DNA from: Faecalibacterium sp. I3-3-33
GTDB taxonomy: Bacteria; Bacillota; Clostridia; Oscillospirales; Ruminococcaceae
NCBI RefSeq assembly: GCF_023347295.1
Contig: NZ_CP094469.1
Location: forward strand, 1,302,001 to 1,366,000
Length of the DNA: 64,000 nt
Direction of reading: 5' to 3'
Shown: positions 1-9,776 of the stretch, piece after piece
Position numbering within the stretch: position 1 is the first letter of the stretch
How the letters are laid out: each line of letters starts with the position of its first letter
The notes under the pieces: model-generated
The model's database searches: none
The model's input: only the letters and a program-made list of their open reading frames with translations
Told to the model about the DNA's origin: nothing
Translations under genes and position numbers: made by a program

Positions 1-1
1 T

Positions 2-2338
<2,337 letters not shown>

Positions 2339-2342
2339 CGCA

Positions 2343-2804
2343 ATGCGAGCAGTCATTCAGGCCGTATCCTCCGCCAGTGTGCGGGTGGAAGGCGGCGAGC
2401 CCCGCGCCATCGGGCCGGGCATCATGATCCTGCTGGGGGTCAGGGACACCGACACGCTGGACATCGTGCCAAAACTTGCCGATAAATGCGCGGGTCTGCG
2501 CATTTTCCCGGATGCGGAGGGCAAGCTGAACCTGAGCGCCCGGGATCTGGGCTATTCCGCGCTGGTGGTCAGCCAGTTCACCCTTTACGGCGACACCAAA
2601 AAGGGCTACCGCCCCAGCTTTATCAAGGCTGCAAAGCCGCCCCTCTCGGTGGATGCCTACGAGCTGTTCCTTGCCGAGATGGGCAAGCACGGCCTCAAGG
2701 ACGTGCAGCACGGCGAGTTCGGCGCGCACATGCAGGTGTCGCTGGTGAACGAAGGCCCCTGCACCATCATCATTGATACCGACGAGTGGAAGAAGAAGGA
2801 GTAA
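2343..2804 (+). CDS. dtd: D-aminoacyl-tRNA deacylase Dtd
   Basis: Hydrolyses D-amino acids (and mischarged Gly) from tRNA in the cytosol, protecting translation. The 153-residue protein has the usual family length. Both active-site signatures are present: SQFTLYGD near residue 79 and NEGPCTIIID near 139, a variant of the NxGPVT loop that enforces chirality. It starts at ATG 2343, four bases after relA, and its stop lies only two bases before the next start, so relA, dtd and the MBL gene look like one transcription unit. The relA–dtd pairing is common in Firmicutes. Confidence 0.95.
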   Translation: MRAVIQAVSSASVRVEGGEPRAIGPGIMILLGVRDTDTLDIVPKLADKCAGLRIFPDAEGKLNLSARDLGYSALVVSQFTLYGDTKKGYRPSFIKAAKPPLSVDAYELFLAEMGKHGLKDVQHGEFGAHMQVSLVNEGPCTIIIDTDEWKKKE

Positions 2805-2806
2805 CG

Positions 2807-3424
2807 ATGCAAGGCTTTCACATTCCTGCGGCACCGCCGCTGTATACCAACACCTTTCTGCTCATCTCCGATGCAGGCCATGCCGTGGTCATCGACCCGG
2901 CGGCAGAGGTGCACAGCTACGACGAAATTTTAAAGCAGCACAACGCCACCCTTACCACCATTCTGTGCACCCACGGCCACTACGACCATGTGGGCAGTGC
3001 GGCTGCGCTGAAAGCAGAGTGGAACGCCACCCTCTACTGCGAAAAGGCAGACCTTGCCGGCGACAGGATGTACCCGCTTTCCGCTGCGGACTGCGGCTAC
3101 ACGGAAGGCGAGCAGATCGCGGTGGACGAGCTGCGCTTTACCGCGTGGCACACCCCCGGCCACACCCCCGGCAGCGTGGTGCTGCTGTGCGGCGAGCATC
3201 TGTTCTGCGGCGATACACTGTTTGCAGGCAGCATCGGCCGCACCGATCTGGAGGGCGGCAGCAGCGCACAGATGGCAGACAGCTTGCGCAAGCTGGCACA
3301 GCTGCCCATCCCCCGCGAAACACAGGTGCTGCCCGGCCACGGCGAATTTTCCACCTTTGGCGCGGAGCTGGACAACAACTATTATATCCGCAGCGCCCTG
3401 CGCGGCGGCAACGACATTTTTTAA
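2807..3424 (+). CDS. MBL-fold hydrolase, glyoxalase II-like
   Basis: Metallo-beta-lactamase-fold hydrolase of about 205 residues. The metal-binding motif THGHYDHVG (HxHxDH) is near residue 55. A second histidine sits in TPGHTPGS, an aspartate in FCGDTLF, and a C-terminal histidine in LPGHGEFS, which together give the full dinuclear site. The short length and these motifs resemble small GloB-like thioester hydrolases, but the substrate is not evident. The frame can be opened at 2786, but ATG 2807 is preferred because AAGAAGGAG at 2793–2801 lies just before it. The hemZ ATG comes 13 bases after the stop. Confidence 0.85.
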   Translation: MQGFHIPAAPPLYTNTFLLISDAGHAVVIDPAAEVHSYDEILKQHNATLTTILCTHGHYDHVGSAAALKAEWNATLYCEKADLAGDRMYPLSAADCGYTEGEQIAVDELRFTAWHTPGHTPGSVVLLCGEHLFCGDTLFAGSIGRTDLEGGSSAQMADSLRKLAQLPIPRETQVLPGHGEFSTFGAELDNNYYIRSALRGGNDIF

Positions 3425-3436
3425 AGAGAGAACAAC

Positions 3437-4906
3437 ATGAAGATCTATATCACTGGGCTGCCCTCCGGGTACGAGGTGGAGCATCTTGCCCGCCTGTTTT
3501 ACCCCATGGCACCCTTGACCCTGACCCCGCCGGAGCCTGCCGAGGACTGTCTGTGGGCAGAAAAGACCGATACCGGTCTGCGGGTGCTGGTGCGGCAGGG
3601 AGAAAAGAGCAAAACGCTGGAAGCCCCGCTGCCGCTGCCGGTGGAGCAGGGCGGGGAAACGCCGGAGTTTGCCCTTGCCAGCCTGACTTATGACCTGCTG
3701 CGCTCGTGGACGGGCATCCGCCCGCCTTGGGGCAAGATGACCGGTGTGCGCCCTGTGCGGCTGATCCACGATAAGCGCGCCGCCGGGTGGAGCGCAGAGC
3801 AGATCGACCGTTTCTTTTTGCAGCGGTTCGACTGCTCGGAGCAAAAATACGAAATGGCAAAGGAAATTGCCGACTTGCAGGAGCCGATCTTGCAGCTGGG
3901 CAGTGCGCCCAAGACGTACAGCCTGTATATCGGCATCCCGTTCTGCCCCTCCCGGTGCAGCTATTGCAGCTTTGTCAGCTGCAATCTGGACCGCGACCGC
4001 AAGCTGGTGCAGCCCTATGTGGACTGCCTGTGCAAAGAGGTTGCAGAGATTCGGGTGCAGGCCGAGCGTGCCGGGCTGACTTTGTGCAGCATCTACATCG
4101 GCGGCGGTACGCCCACCAGCCTTTCCGCTGCCCAGCTGCGGCAGCTCATGGGCACCGTGCGGGAGAATTTTGACCTGAGCAAGGTCGTAGAATATACCGT
4201 GGAGGCAGGCCGCCCGGACTGCACTGACGCCGAAAAGCTGGCGGTCATCAAGGAATACGGCGCTACCCGCATCTCCATCAACCCCCAGACCTTCTCGGAC
4301 ACGGTGCTGGCTAACATCGGCCGCAAGCACTCGGCACAGGATATTCTGGCTTGCTACGCCGATGCCCGCTGCGCCGGGCACGAGGACATCAACATGGACC
4401 TCATTGCCGGTCTGCCCGGCGATACGGTGGAGGGCTTTGAGCACAGCCTGCGGCAGGCCATTGCCTTGCAGCCGGAGAACATCACTGTCCACACCCTTAC
4501 CCTCAAGCGTGCGTCCCGCATCGTCATCGAGGATCAGAAGGAGAACGACTACGCGGACGTAGCCGCCATGCTGGAAAAATGCCATCTGCTGGCCGAAGCG
4601 GGCTACCGCCCCTATTACCTCTACCGGCAGAAGAATACGCTGCAAAATCTGGAAAACGTGGGCTGGTGCAAGCCGGGTCACGAGGGTTACTATAATATTT
4701 ATATCATGGAGGAAGTCCAGACCATCCTCTCGGCAGGTGCGGGCGGCAGCACCAAATTGGTGGCCGATGGGGGCAAACGGATGCAGCGCATCTTCAATTT
4801 TAAGTATCCGAACGAGTATATCCAGCGCTTTGCGGAGGTACTGGACCGGAAAAAAGGAGTGGCTGAGTTTTATGATCACGATCTGGGTACCGAAACGACT
4901 GGTTGA
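3437..4906 (+). CDS. hemZ: Coproporphyrinogen III oxidase-like radical SAM protein HemZ
   Basis: Radical SAM enzyme of the HemN/HemW/HemZ family, 489 residues. Cysteines 170, 174 and 177 (GIPFCPSRCSYCSF) form the CxxxCxxC [4Fe-4S]/SAM site, followed by YIGGGTPT and the HemN-like barrel. The N-terminal ~165 residues before the radical SAM core fit clostridial HemZ rather than HemW. The predicted reaction is oxygen-independent oxidative decarboxylation of coproporphyrinogen III. No other haem gene is in the window, so the physiological substrate remains an inference. Its end overlaps the next gene by 35 bases, which argues for coupled translation. Confidence 0.85.
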   Translation: MKIYITGLPSGYEVEHLARLFYPMAPLTLTPPEPAEDCLWAEKTDTGLRVLVRQGEKSKTLEAPLPLPVEQGGETPEFALASLTYDLLRSWTGIRPPWGKMTGVRPVRLIHDKRAAGWSAEQIDRFFLQRFDCSEQKYEMAKEIADLQEPILQLGSAPKTYSLYIGIPFCPSRCSYCSFVSCNLDRDRKLVQPYVDCLCKEVAEIRVQAERAGLTLCSIYIGGGTPTSLSAAQLRQLMGTVRENFDLSKVVEYTVEAGRPDCTDAEKLAVIKEYGATRISINPQTFSDTVLANIGRKHSAQDILACYADARCAGHEDINMDLIAGLPGDTVEGFEHSLRQAIALQPENITVHTLTLKRASRIVIEDQKENDYADVAAMLEKCHLLAEAGYRPYYLYRQKNTLQNLENVGWCKPGHEGYYNIYIMEEVQTILSAGAGGSTKLVADGGKRMQRIFNFKYPNEYIQRFAEVLDRKKGVAEFYDHDLGTETTG

Positions 4907-5807
4907 AGTAGACCTCTATAATGTAGCAGCCCGCAGCCCGCAGGCGCTGGCCGAGCTGAGCGAGAATAGCTACGCCCGGCGGGTGCAGTATGCTGCCCAG
5001 AAGGTGCGCGGCTCCGGAGCAAAGATCGTTATGCTGACCGGACCTTCCGCCAGCGGCAAGACCACCAGCGCCCACTGTCTGGCAAAGGCTCTGGTGCAGC
5101 AGGGCACCCCGGCACAGGTAGTCAGTCTGGACAACTTTTTTAAAGGCGCTGCCTACTACCCCAAAATGCCGGACGGCACACTGGACTATGAAAACCTTGA
5201 AACACTGGATCTGCCCCTCATCAAGCAGTGCCTGCACCAGCTCAGCGAGACCGGCAAGACCGAGCTGCCCATCTATGATTTTGCCACCGAGCAGCGCTCT
5301 GCCGCGGTGGAACCCATCGATCTGCAGGGCGGTGTGTGCATCGTGGAGGGTATCCATGCCCTCAACCCGGAGCTGACCGGCCTTGTGCCGGACGACCAGA
5401 TCTACCGCATCTACGCCGGTCTGCGGGAGGAATACTGCATTGACGGCCGCCGGGTCATCAATACGCAGGATATCCGCCTGTGCCGCCGCACCCTGCGGGA
5501 TGCCGCCGCCCGTGGCCGCAGCCCCGCCAAGACCCTTTCTATGTGGGACAGGGTGCTGGACGGTGAGACCCGCTATATCAAGGGATTCAAGGCCACCGCA
5601 GACTTCCTGCTGGACACCTCCTTTACCTACGAGCTGGGACTGATCTCCCGGCTACTGGGCGAGGTGCGCCGTCAGTTCACGCTGGAAGACCATAACGCAG
5701 AGCTGTGGGACGAGACTGCCCGCCGGTTTGAGCAGGTGGATCCGCTGCCGCTGGAACTGCTGCCCGCCGATAGTATGCTGTGCGAGTTTTATGGCAGCCG
5801 CACCTAA
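4872..5807 (+). CDS. Uridine kinase/phosphoribulokinase-family nucleoside kinase
   Basis: P-loop kinase of about 311 residues with GPSASGKTT (Walker A) near residue 56, then the SLDNFF phospho-acceptor/substrate loop, an EGIHALNP stretch and an arginine-rich lid, as in uridine kinase-like enzymes. Many clostridial relatives carry long N-terminal TGS and ThrRS-like modules. Here only ~35 residues precede the kinase domain, so it is the short form. The frame is open from 4737, but that part lies inside hemZ. ATG 4872 with AAAGGAG about 13 bases upstream is the likely start. Probable role: phosphorylation of a nucleoside or similar small molecule; substrate unknown. Confidence 0.8.
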   Translation: MITIWVPKRLVEVDLYNVAARSPQALAELSENSYARRVQYAAQKVRGSGAKIVMLTGPSASGKTTSAHCLAKALVQQGTPAQVVSLDNFFKGAAYYPKMPDGTLDYENLETLDLPLIKQCLHQLSETGKTELPIYDFATEQRSAAVEPIDLQGGVCIVEGIHALNPELTGLVPDDQIYRIYAGLREEYCIDGRRVINTQDIRLCRRTLRDAAARGRSPAKTLSMWDRVLDGETRYIKGFKATADFLLDTSFTYELGLISRLLGEVRRQFTLEDHNAELWDETARRFEQVDPLPLELLPADSMLCEFYGSRT

Positions 5808-5873
5808 CCGGTGAAAAATGCGTAAAATTTGTTTCCAAACCAGCACCAAACTGTAAAAATTGCGGGGCATTCG

Positions 5874-5902
5874 TTGCAATTGCCATAACGCTGCGCTATA
5901 AT
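5874..5902 (+). promoter_or_regulatory. Sigma-A promoter for the zinc-ribbon gene
   Basis: TTGCAA at 5874–5879 and a perfect TATAAT at 5897–5902 are separated by 17 bases. The first coding ATG is 78 bases downstream of the -10. Confidence 0.75.
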
Positions 5903-5979
5903 GGGAATACAACCCCGGTATGGCGCGGGATGCGCCGCTATCTGCAGAGAATACTGCCAGAATAAGAGAGGTGTCTTTT

Positions 5980-6405
5980 ATGGATTTTAACAAGATCAAA
6001 GCAATGGGTCTGGAATATGCCGAAAAGGGCAAGAACGCTGCCATGGATCTGGCCGAAAAGGGCAAGACGCAGGCGCTGCTGGTCAACGAGCAGGGTAAGC
6101 TGCTCAAGGCACAGCGTCAGCTGGGTGCACTGGTGTACAGCCTTGCCAAGGGCAAGGAGGAAAACCAGCCGCTGGTGGATAAATACATCGAGATGATCGA
6201 TACCATCGAGCAGGAGATCACCCGCCTGAAGGCTACCCTGACCCCTGCCGAGGCTTCTGAGGTGGACTACGAAGCCCCCGTGGAGGAGGCAGAAGAAGCT
6301 GCCCCGGAAGAGCCCGCTCAGTCTGCCCGCAAGACCTGCCCGCAGTGCGGCGCGCCCGTCTCGGACGATGCACTGTTCTGCAATAAGTGCGGCGCACAGC
6401 TGTAA
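5980..6405 (+). CDS. Small coiled-coil protein with C-terminal zinc ribbon
   Basis: 141-residue soluble protein. Residues ~1–90 are charged and helical, with heptad-like spacing. An acidic Glu/Ala/Pro linker follows, then a C-terminal CPQCGAPVSDDALFCNKCG zinc ribbon (two CxxC pairs). No catalytic motif is seen and there is no signal peptide. ATG 5980 is chosen over an in-frame 5920 because AGAGGTG precedes it by 7 bases and 5920 has no site. It is monocistronic, with its own promoter at 5874 and a hairpin after its stop. Zinc-ribbon adaptor-like proteins of this type are frequent in this group; the function is unknown. Confidence 0.8.
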   Translation: MDFNKIKAMGLEYAEKGKNAAMDLAEKGKTQALLVNEQGKLLKAQRQLGALVYSLAKGKEENQPLVDKYIEMIDTIEQEITRLKATLTPAEASEVDYEAPVEEAEEAAPEEPAQSARKTCPQCGAPVSDDALFCNKCGAQL

Positions 6406-6427
6406 GCCCGTAACCGGAAAAGCCTGC

Positions 6428-6473
6428 AACAGGGCGGTATCCCCCACAGGATGCCGCCTGTTTTTGTGAAAAG
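6428..6473 (+). terminator. Rho-independent terminator after the zinc-ribbon gene
   Basis: Imperfect inverted repeat ACAGGGCGG…CCGCCTGT followed by TTTTTG. Confidence 0.65.
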
Positions 6474-6515
6474 CGCAGAAAACCATGAACAAAGCGGGGA
6501 AATTGCGGTTTTTGC

Positions 6516-6544
6516 TTGAAAAACCGCAGCGGCTGCGGTAAAAT
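6516..6544 (+). promoter_or_regulatory. Promoter for mazG
   Basis: TTGAAA at 6516–6521 and TAAAAT at 6539–6544 with a 17-base spacer. The spacer holds an inverted repeat (CCGCAG…CTGCGG at about 6523–6537). Confidence 0.65.
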
Positions 6545-6577
6545 CTACAATATCTTTTTGAAAAGGAGATGGAACGT

Positions 6578-7294
6578 GTGCTGGACTGGAAACCACAGCC
6601 GCCCTATACGGCGGAGCAGCTGCTGCAGGTGATCCGCATCCTGCGGGACCCTGAAAACGGCTGCCCGTGGGATAAAGTGCAGACCCATGCTTCCATCCGC
6701 AAAAATTTTCTGGAAGAAACCTGCGAAGCGCTGGAAGCCATTGACGCAGACGACGCCGTTCTGCTCCGGGAGGAGCTGGGAGACGTGCTGATGCAGGTGG
6801 TGTTCCACGCCGCCATGGAGGAAGAGCGAGGACGCTTTACCTTTGAGGATGTGTGCCGCAATGTCTGCGAAAAGCTGGTGTTCCGGCACCCCAACATCTT
6901 TGCATCCTCCGCAGCGGAAAACGCTGGTATAAATGGCTGGGATGCGCTCAAAAATAAGGAAAAGGGACGCACCACCCTTGCCGACGAGCTGGCCACCGTG
7001 CCCGCTACGCTGCCCGCGCTCATGCGGGCGCAAAAGCTGCAAAAGCGTGCCGCCGGGCATGGCCTTGGGCAGCAGGATGCAGCCGCAGCGCAGCATCAGC
7101 TGGAAGCCGCCGTGCAGGACTTTGCCAAGGCAGAGGAAGCCGCAAAGCAGGAAGCCGCTGGCCAGCTGCTGTTTGCAGCGGTGAACGCCGCCCGGCTTGC
7201 GGGGGTGGATGCAGAAGAAGCACTGACCTTTGCGTCCAAGCGCTTTGCACAGCAGTGTCTGGAACAGGAACAACGCGGTACTCAGGTCGAATGA
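6578..7294 (+). CDS. mazG: Nucleoside triphosphate pyrophosphohydrolase MazG
   Basis: Hydrolyses (d)NTPs to monophosphates as a house-cleaning enzyme. The first ~120 residues carry the MazG signature: CPWDKVQTHASI, then EETCEALEAI and EELGDVLMQVVFH, the acidic residues that bind Mg. A second, degenerate MazG-like half follows. ATG 6569 directly abuts AAAAGGAG (6561–6568), with no spacer, so GTG 6578, nine bases from the site, is the better start; both are in frame. It opens the yabN–rqcP–yabP–yabQ–divIC style cluster, here without the SAM-methyltransferase half fused to B. subtilis YabN. Confidence 0.9.
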   Translation: MLDWKPQPPYTAEQLLQVIRILRDPENGCPWDKVQTHASIRKNFLEETCEALEAIDADDAVLLREELGDVLMQVVFHAAMEEERGRFTFEDVCRNVCEKLVFRHPNIFASSAAENAGINGWDALKNKEKGRTTLADELATVPATLPALMRAQKLQKRAAGHGLGQQDAAAAQHQLEAAVQDFAKAEEAAKQEAAGQLLFAAVNAARLAGVDAEEALTFASKRFAQQCLEQEQRGTQVE

Positions 7295-7349
7295 CCTGCT
7301 CCGATAGAACGAGAGAATTCAAGACAAAAATCAGATGGAGGCAAATAAT

Positions 7350-7619
7350 ATGACCAAGACCGACTTGATCGCACAGGTTGCGGCAAACACCGAAATGAGC
7401 AAGAAGAGCGCAGAGCAGGCTGTCAACGCCGTTTTTGAGGCACTGGGCAAGGCCATGACCGAGGGCGAAAAGATCAGCATCTCCGGCTTTGGCACCTTTG
7501 AAGTGCGTGAGCGCGCCGAGCGTCAGGGCATCAACCCCCGCACCCGCGAGCCCATCACCATCGCTGCTTCCCGCAGCATCGTGTTCAAGCCCGGCAAGTC
7601 CCTGAAGGACACCCTGTAA
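7350..7619 (+). CDS. hup: HU-family DNA-binding protein
   Basis: 89-residue nucleoid protein that bends DNA as a dimer. It starts MTKTDLIAQVA and has the GFGTFEVRERAER arm base and the NPRTREPITI DNA-intercalating arm, then FKPGKSLK. ATG 7350 is preceded by GGAGG (7336–7340), which rules out the in-frame ATG at 7335. The gene sits between mazG and rqcP and is followed by its own terminator. Confidence 0.95.
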   Translation: MTKTDLIAQVAANTEMSKKSAEQAVNAVFEALGKAMTEGEKISISGFGTFEVRERAERQGINPRTREPITIAASRSIVFKPGKSLKDTL

Positions 7620-7631
7620 TCGGTTCTGTCA

Positions 7632-7668
7632 CGCCGCCGCTGCCTGCACAAGGTGCGGCGGCTTTTTT
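7632..7668 (+). terminator. Terminator after hup
   Basis: CGCCGCCGC…GCGGCGGC stem followed by six T. Confidence 0.85.
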
Positions 7669-7692
7669 GCTGAAAGGAAAGGAATAACGCTA

Positions 7693-7938
7693 ATGCGTCT
7701 GGATAAATATCTCAAGGTCTCCCGCCTGATCAAGCGCCGCACCGTGGCAAACGAGGTGGCGGATGCAGGCCGCATCCTCATCAACGGCAAGGTGGCCAAG
7801 GCCAGTCAGGCCGTCAACGCCGGGGACATCATCGAGGTCACCTTCGGCAACCGTCCCATCAAGGTGCGGGTGCTCTCGGATGTGGAGCCCCGCACGAAAG
7901 ACGTTGCCCGCGAGATGTACGAGGTGATCGCGGAATAA
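7693..7938 (+). CDS. rqcP: S4-domain RNA-binding protein RqcP (YabO/Hsp15-like)
   Basis: 81-residue S4 domain: MRLDKYLKVSRLIKRR at the N terminus, then GRILINGKVAK, the classic S4 alpha-L signature. The family binds stalled 50S–peptidyl-tRNA complexes and helps RqcH add alanine tails. Position between mazG and yabP matches B. subtilis yabO exactly. GAAAGGAA precedes the ATG. The stop is 45 bases before yabP. Confidence 0.9.
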   Translation: MRLDKYLKVSRLIKRRTVANEVADAGRILINGKVAKASQAVNAGDIIEVTFGNRPIKVRVLSDVEPRTKDVAREMYEVIAE

Positions 7939-7983
7939 CCGCCCTGCCTGCCCGCATACAATGCTGGCAGAGGGGGACTGCCT

Positions 7984-8262
7984 ATGGAAAAAGCTGCCGC
8001 AAAGCCGCCGCTGCCCCATGATCTGATCTTGGAAAGCCGCAGCAGGCTGACCGTCACAGGAGTGCAAAAGGTGCTGCATTGCAGCGCCGAAAGCGCCGCG
8101 CTGGAGACCGGCAAGGGCATTCTGCACCTGTCCGGCGCGCAGATCAGTATGCAGACGCTGGACTTGGAAGCAGGGGAAGCAAAGCTGACCGGGCGGTTCG
8201 ATGGGCTGGAGTACACCGCCGCCCGCGCAGCCGGGAGCTTCTGGCACCGGCTGCTGCGCTGA
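7984..8262 (+). CDS. yabP: YabP-family spore-coat/cortex-type protein
   Basis: 92 residues with the YabP/YqfC pattern: HDLILESRSRLTVTGVQKVLH, then a hydrophobic beta-rich stretch with LHLSGAQISMQTLDLEAGEAKLTGRFDGLEY. In spore formers YabP is needed for cortex and coat assembly in the mother cell. Its stop overlaps the yabQ start (TGATG at 8260–8264), so the two are translationally coupled. If the host is Faecalibacterium, which does not sporulate, this is either a relic or a reused protein. Confidence 0.8.
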   Translation: MEKAAAKPPLPHDLILESRSRLTVTGVQKVLHCSAESAALETGKGILHLSGAQISMQTLDLEAGEAKLTGRFDGLEYTAARAAGSFWHRLLR

Positions 8263-8735
8263 TGGTACAGGTTCTGCTGCCCGCCCGGCTCTTGCAGGAA
8301 GTAGCCGCCTGTGCTGCGCTGGGCGCTGCCCTTGGCGCGGCGCGGGCGTTTTTGCCGGTGCGGGGCAGGGCGGCTTTTGTGCCGGATATGCTGCTTTCCG
8401 GCGCGGTGCTGCTGGTGTGTCAGAGCTACGCCGCTGGGTACAGCAAAGCGGGCGTGCTGCGATGGTACATGGTGCTGGCAGCCTTTGCTGCCGCCCTTTG
8501 CGCTGCCGGGGTGCTGGGTGTCCCGCTGCGGGCGCTGGGGCGGGGGATAGGCGCTGTTTTGCGCCTGCCCGGCCGTATTTTGCACCGTTTTGCGGTGCAG
8601 CCCTTGCGCCGCCGCCGCGCTGCGGCGAAAACTGCCCGCAAATTACGCCGGAACGCGGAAAGAACCGCAAAAAAATCCAAAAAGAACTTGCCAAACCAGC
8701 GGGCATTGTTGTATAATTCAAACGTATCAAAGTAA
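8262..8735 (+). CDS. yabQ: YabQ-like integral membrane protein
   Basis: 157 residues with three hydrophobic segments in the first ~95 (around 1–30, 44–65 and 70–95) and then a very basic tail (RRRRAAAKTARKLRRNAERTAKKS region). In B. subtilis YabQ is a forespore-membrane protein for cortex formation. The call rests mainly on order between yabP and divIC plus size and topology, since primary sequence is compositionally biased (Ala/Leu/Arg). ATG 8262 shares its A with the yabP stop codon. The divIC promoter lies in its last codons. Confidence 0.7.
   Translation: MVQVLLPARLLQEVAACAALGAALGAARAFLPVRGRAAFVPDMLLSGAVLLVCQSYAAGYSKAGVLRWYMVLAAFAAALCAAGVLGVPLRALGRGIGAVLRLPGRILHRFAVQPLRRRRAAAKTARKLRRNAERTAKKSKKNLPNQRALLYNSNVSK
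8688..8717 (+). promoter_or_regulatory. Internal promoter for divIC
   Basis: TTGCCA 8688–8693 and TATAAT 8712–8717, spacer 18, inside the 3' end of yabQ. It would uncouple divIC from the yabPQ transcript. Confidence 0.7.
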
Positions 8736-8781
8736 GAGAACAGACGCAGAAGGTCTGCTGTTCAGACAGGAGCGTAAGGCA

Positions 8782-9087
8782 ATGACGAATACGGGACGCA
8801 AAAAGCGCAGAAAGAATGCAGTGGTCACCATGGCGTTCCGCCTGTTTTTCGTGCTGCTTTTGCTGAGTATGCTGGCGGCTTATATCTCCAATCAGGTCAC
8901 CATCAGCTCCAAGCGGGCAGAACTGGAAACACTGAACGAACAGGTGGCGCAGCAACAGACGGAAAATCAGGAACTGCAGCGCGTACTGAGCGGCGATGCC
9001 GACCAGATCACCGAATGGGTCGCACGCGACTCTTACAACTACGCCGCACCCAACGAGCGCATCTTTGTGGATGTGACCGGTAACTGA
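8782..9087 (+). CDS. divIC: Septum formation initiator DivIC/FtsB
   Basis: 101-residue bitopic division protein: basic cytoplasmic N terminus (KKRRKN), one membrane helix (about 18–38), then a coiled coil (KRAELETLNEQVAQQQTE) and a C-terminal EWVARDSYNYAAPNERIF segment typical of DivIC/FtsB. It works with FtsL and DivIB/FtsQ at the septum. ATG 8782 has AGGAG 11 bases before it; the long in-frame extension to 8590 overlaps yabQ and is rejected. Confidence 0.88.
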   Translation: MTNTGRKKRRKNAVVTMAFRLFFVLLLLSMLAAYISNQVTISSKRAELETLNEQVAQQQTENQELQRVLSGDADQITEWVARDSYNYAAPNERIFVDVTGN

Positions 9088-9133
9088 CCGCGCGGCAGGT
9101 CGAGAGTATTTGGAAAGCAAGGAGTATTGAGTT

Positions 9134-9682
9134 TTGGCAATTGAGGTAGGGAACGTATTCGAAGGCCGCGTGACCGGTGTAAAGCCCTTTGGCGCATTTG
9201 TTGCGCTGCCGGAAGGGCGTGTCGGCATGGTCCACATTTCCGAGGTATCCAACGAGTTCGTGCAGGATATCAACACCGTGCTGCACGATGGCGACGAGGT
9301 TAAGGTGCAGGTCATCAACATTGCACCGGACGGCAAGATCGCGCTGTCCATCAAGCGGCTGCTGCCCCCGGCTCCGCGTCAGCCCCGGGAAGGCCGCCCC
9401 GCAGGCCCCCGTCCGGGCGGCTTCCGCAATGGGCAGGAGGGTGGACGCTCCGGCGGTCGCGGCGCAGGCCGTGCCCCCCGTGAGGGCGGCAGAGGCCCTG
9501 CCCGGGAGGCTGCACCCCGCGTGTGGCAGCCCAAGGCACCTGCCCGCTCCGACAACCTGAGCTTTGAGGACATGATGAGCCGCTTCAAGAGCCAGAGCGA
9601 GGAGAAAATGGCAGATCTTGATCACGAGACCAACAACCGCCGGGGCGGTGGCTACGCGCCCCGCAGCCGCCGTGGCCGCTGA
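9134..9682 (+). CDS. S1 RNA-binding domain protein (YabR-like)
   Basis: 182 residues. Residues 1–75 form one S1 domain (GNVFEGRVTGVKPFGAFVALPEGRVGMVHISEVS…). An Arg/Gly/Pro-rich, probably disordered middle (RPGGFRNGQEGGRSGGRGAGR) follows, then a short helical FEDMMSRFKSQSEEKM tail. The RGG-like tract should add nonspecific RNA binding. The start is TTG 9134, nine bases after AAGGAG. It ends the divIC neighbourhood, as yabR does in B. subtilis. Confidence 0.88.
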   Translation: MAIEVGNVFEGRVTGVKPFGAFVALPEGRVGMVHISEVSNEFVQDINTVLHDGDEVKVQVINIAPDGKIALSIKRLLPPAPRQPREGRPAGPRPGGFRNGQEGGRSGGRGAGRAPREGGRGPAREAAPRVWQPKAPARSDNLSFEDMMSRFKSQSEEKMADLDHETNNRRGGGYAPRSRRGR

Positions 9683-9716
9683 GCCATTGCATCAGCTGGG
9701 ATCACAAGGAACACAG

Positions 9717-9751
9717 GCAGGCCTGTCCCCGGTCGGACAGGTCTGTTTTTT
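9717..9751 (+). terminator. Terminator after the S1-domain gene
   Basis: CCTGTCC (9722–9728) pairs with GGACAGG (9735–9741), followed by a T run. Confidence 0.8.
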
Positions 9752-9776
9752 CGGTACAGAACAGAAAGGAACTACC

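Noticed and set aside
2930..4879. 649-residue minus-strand frame
   Set aside because: Antisense to the MBL hydrolase and hemZ, both of which have clear motifs.
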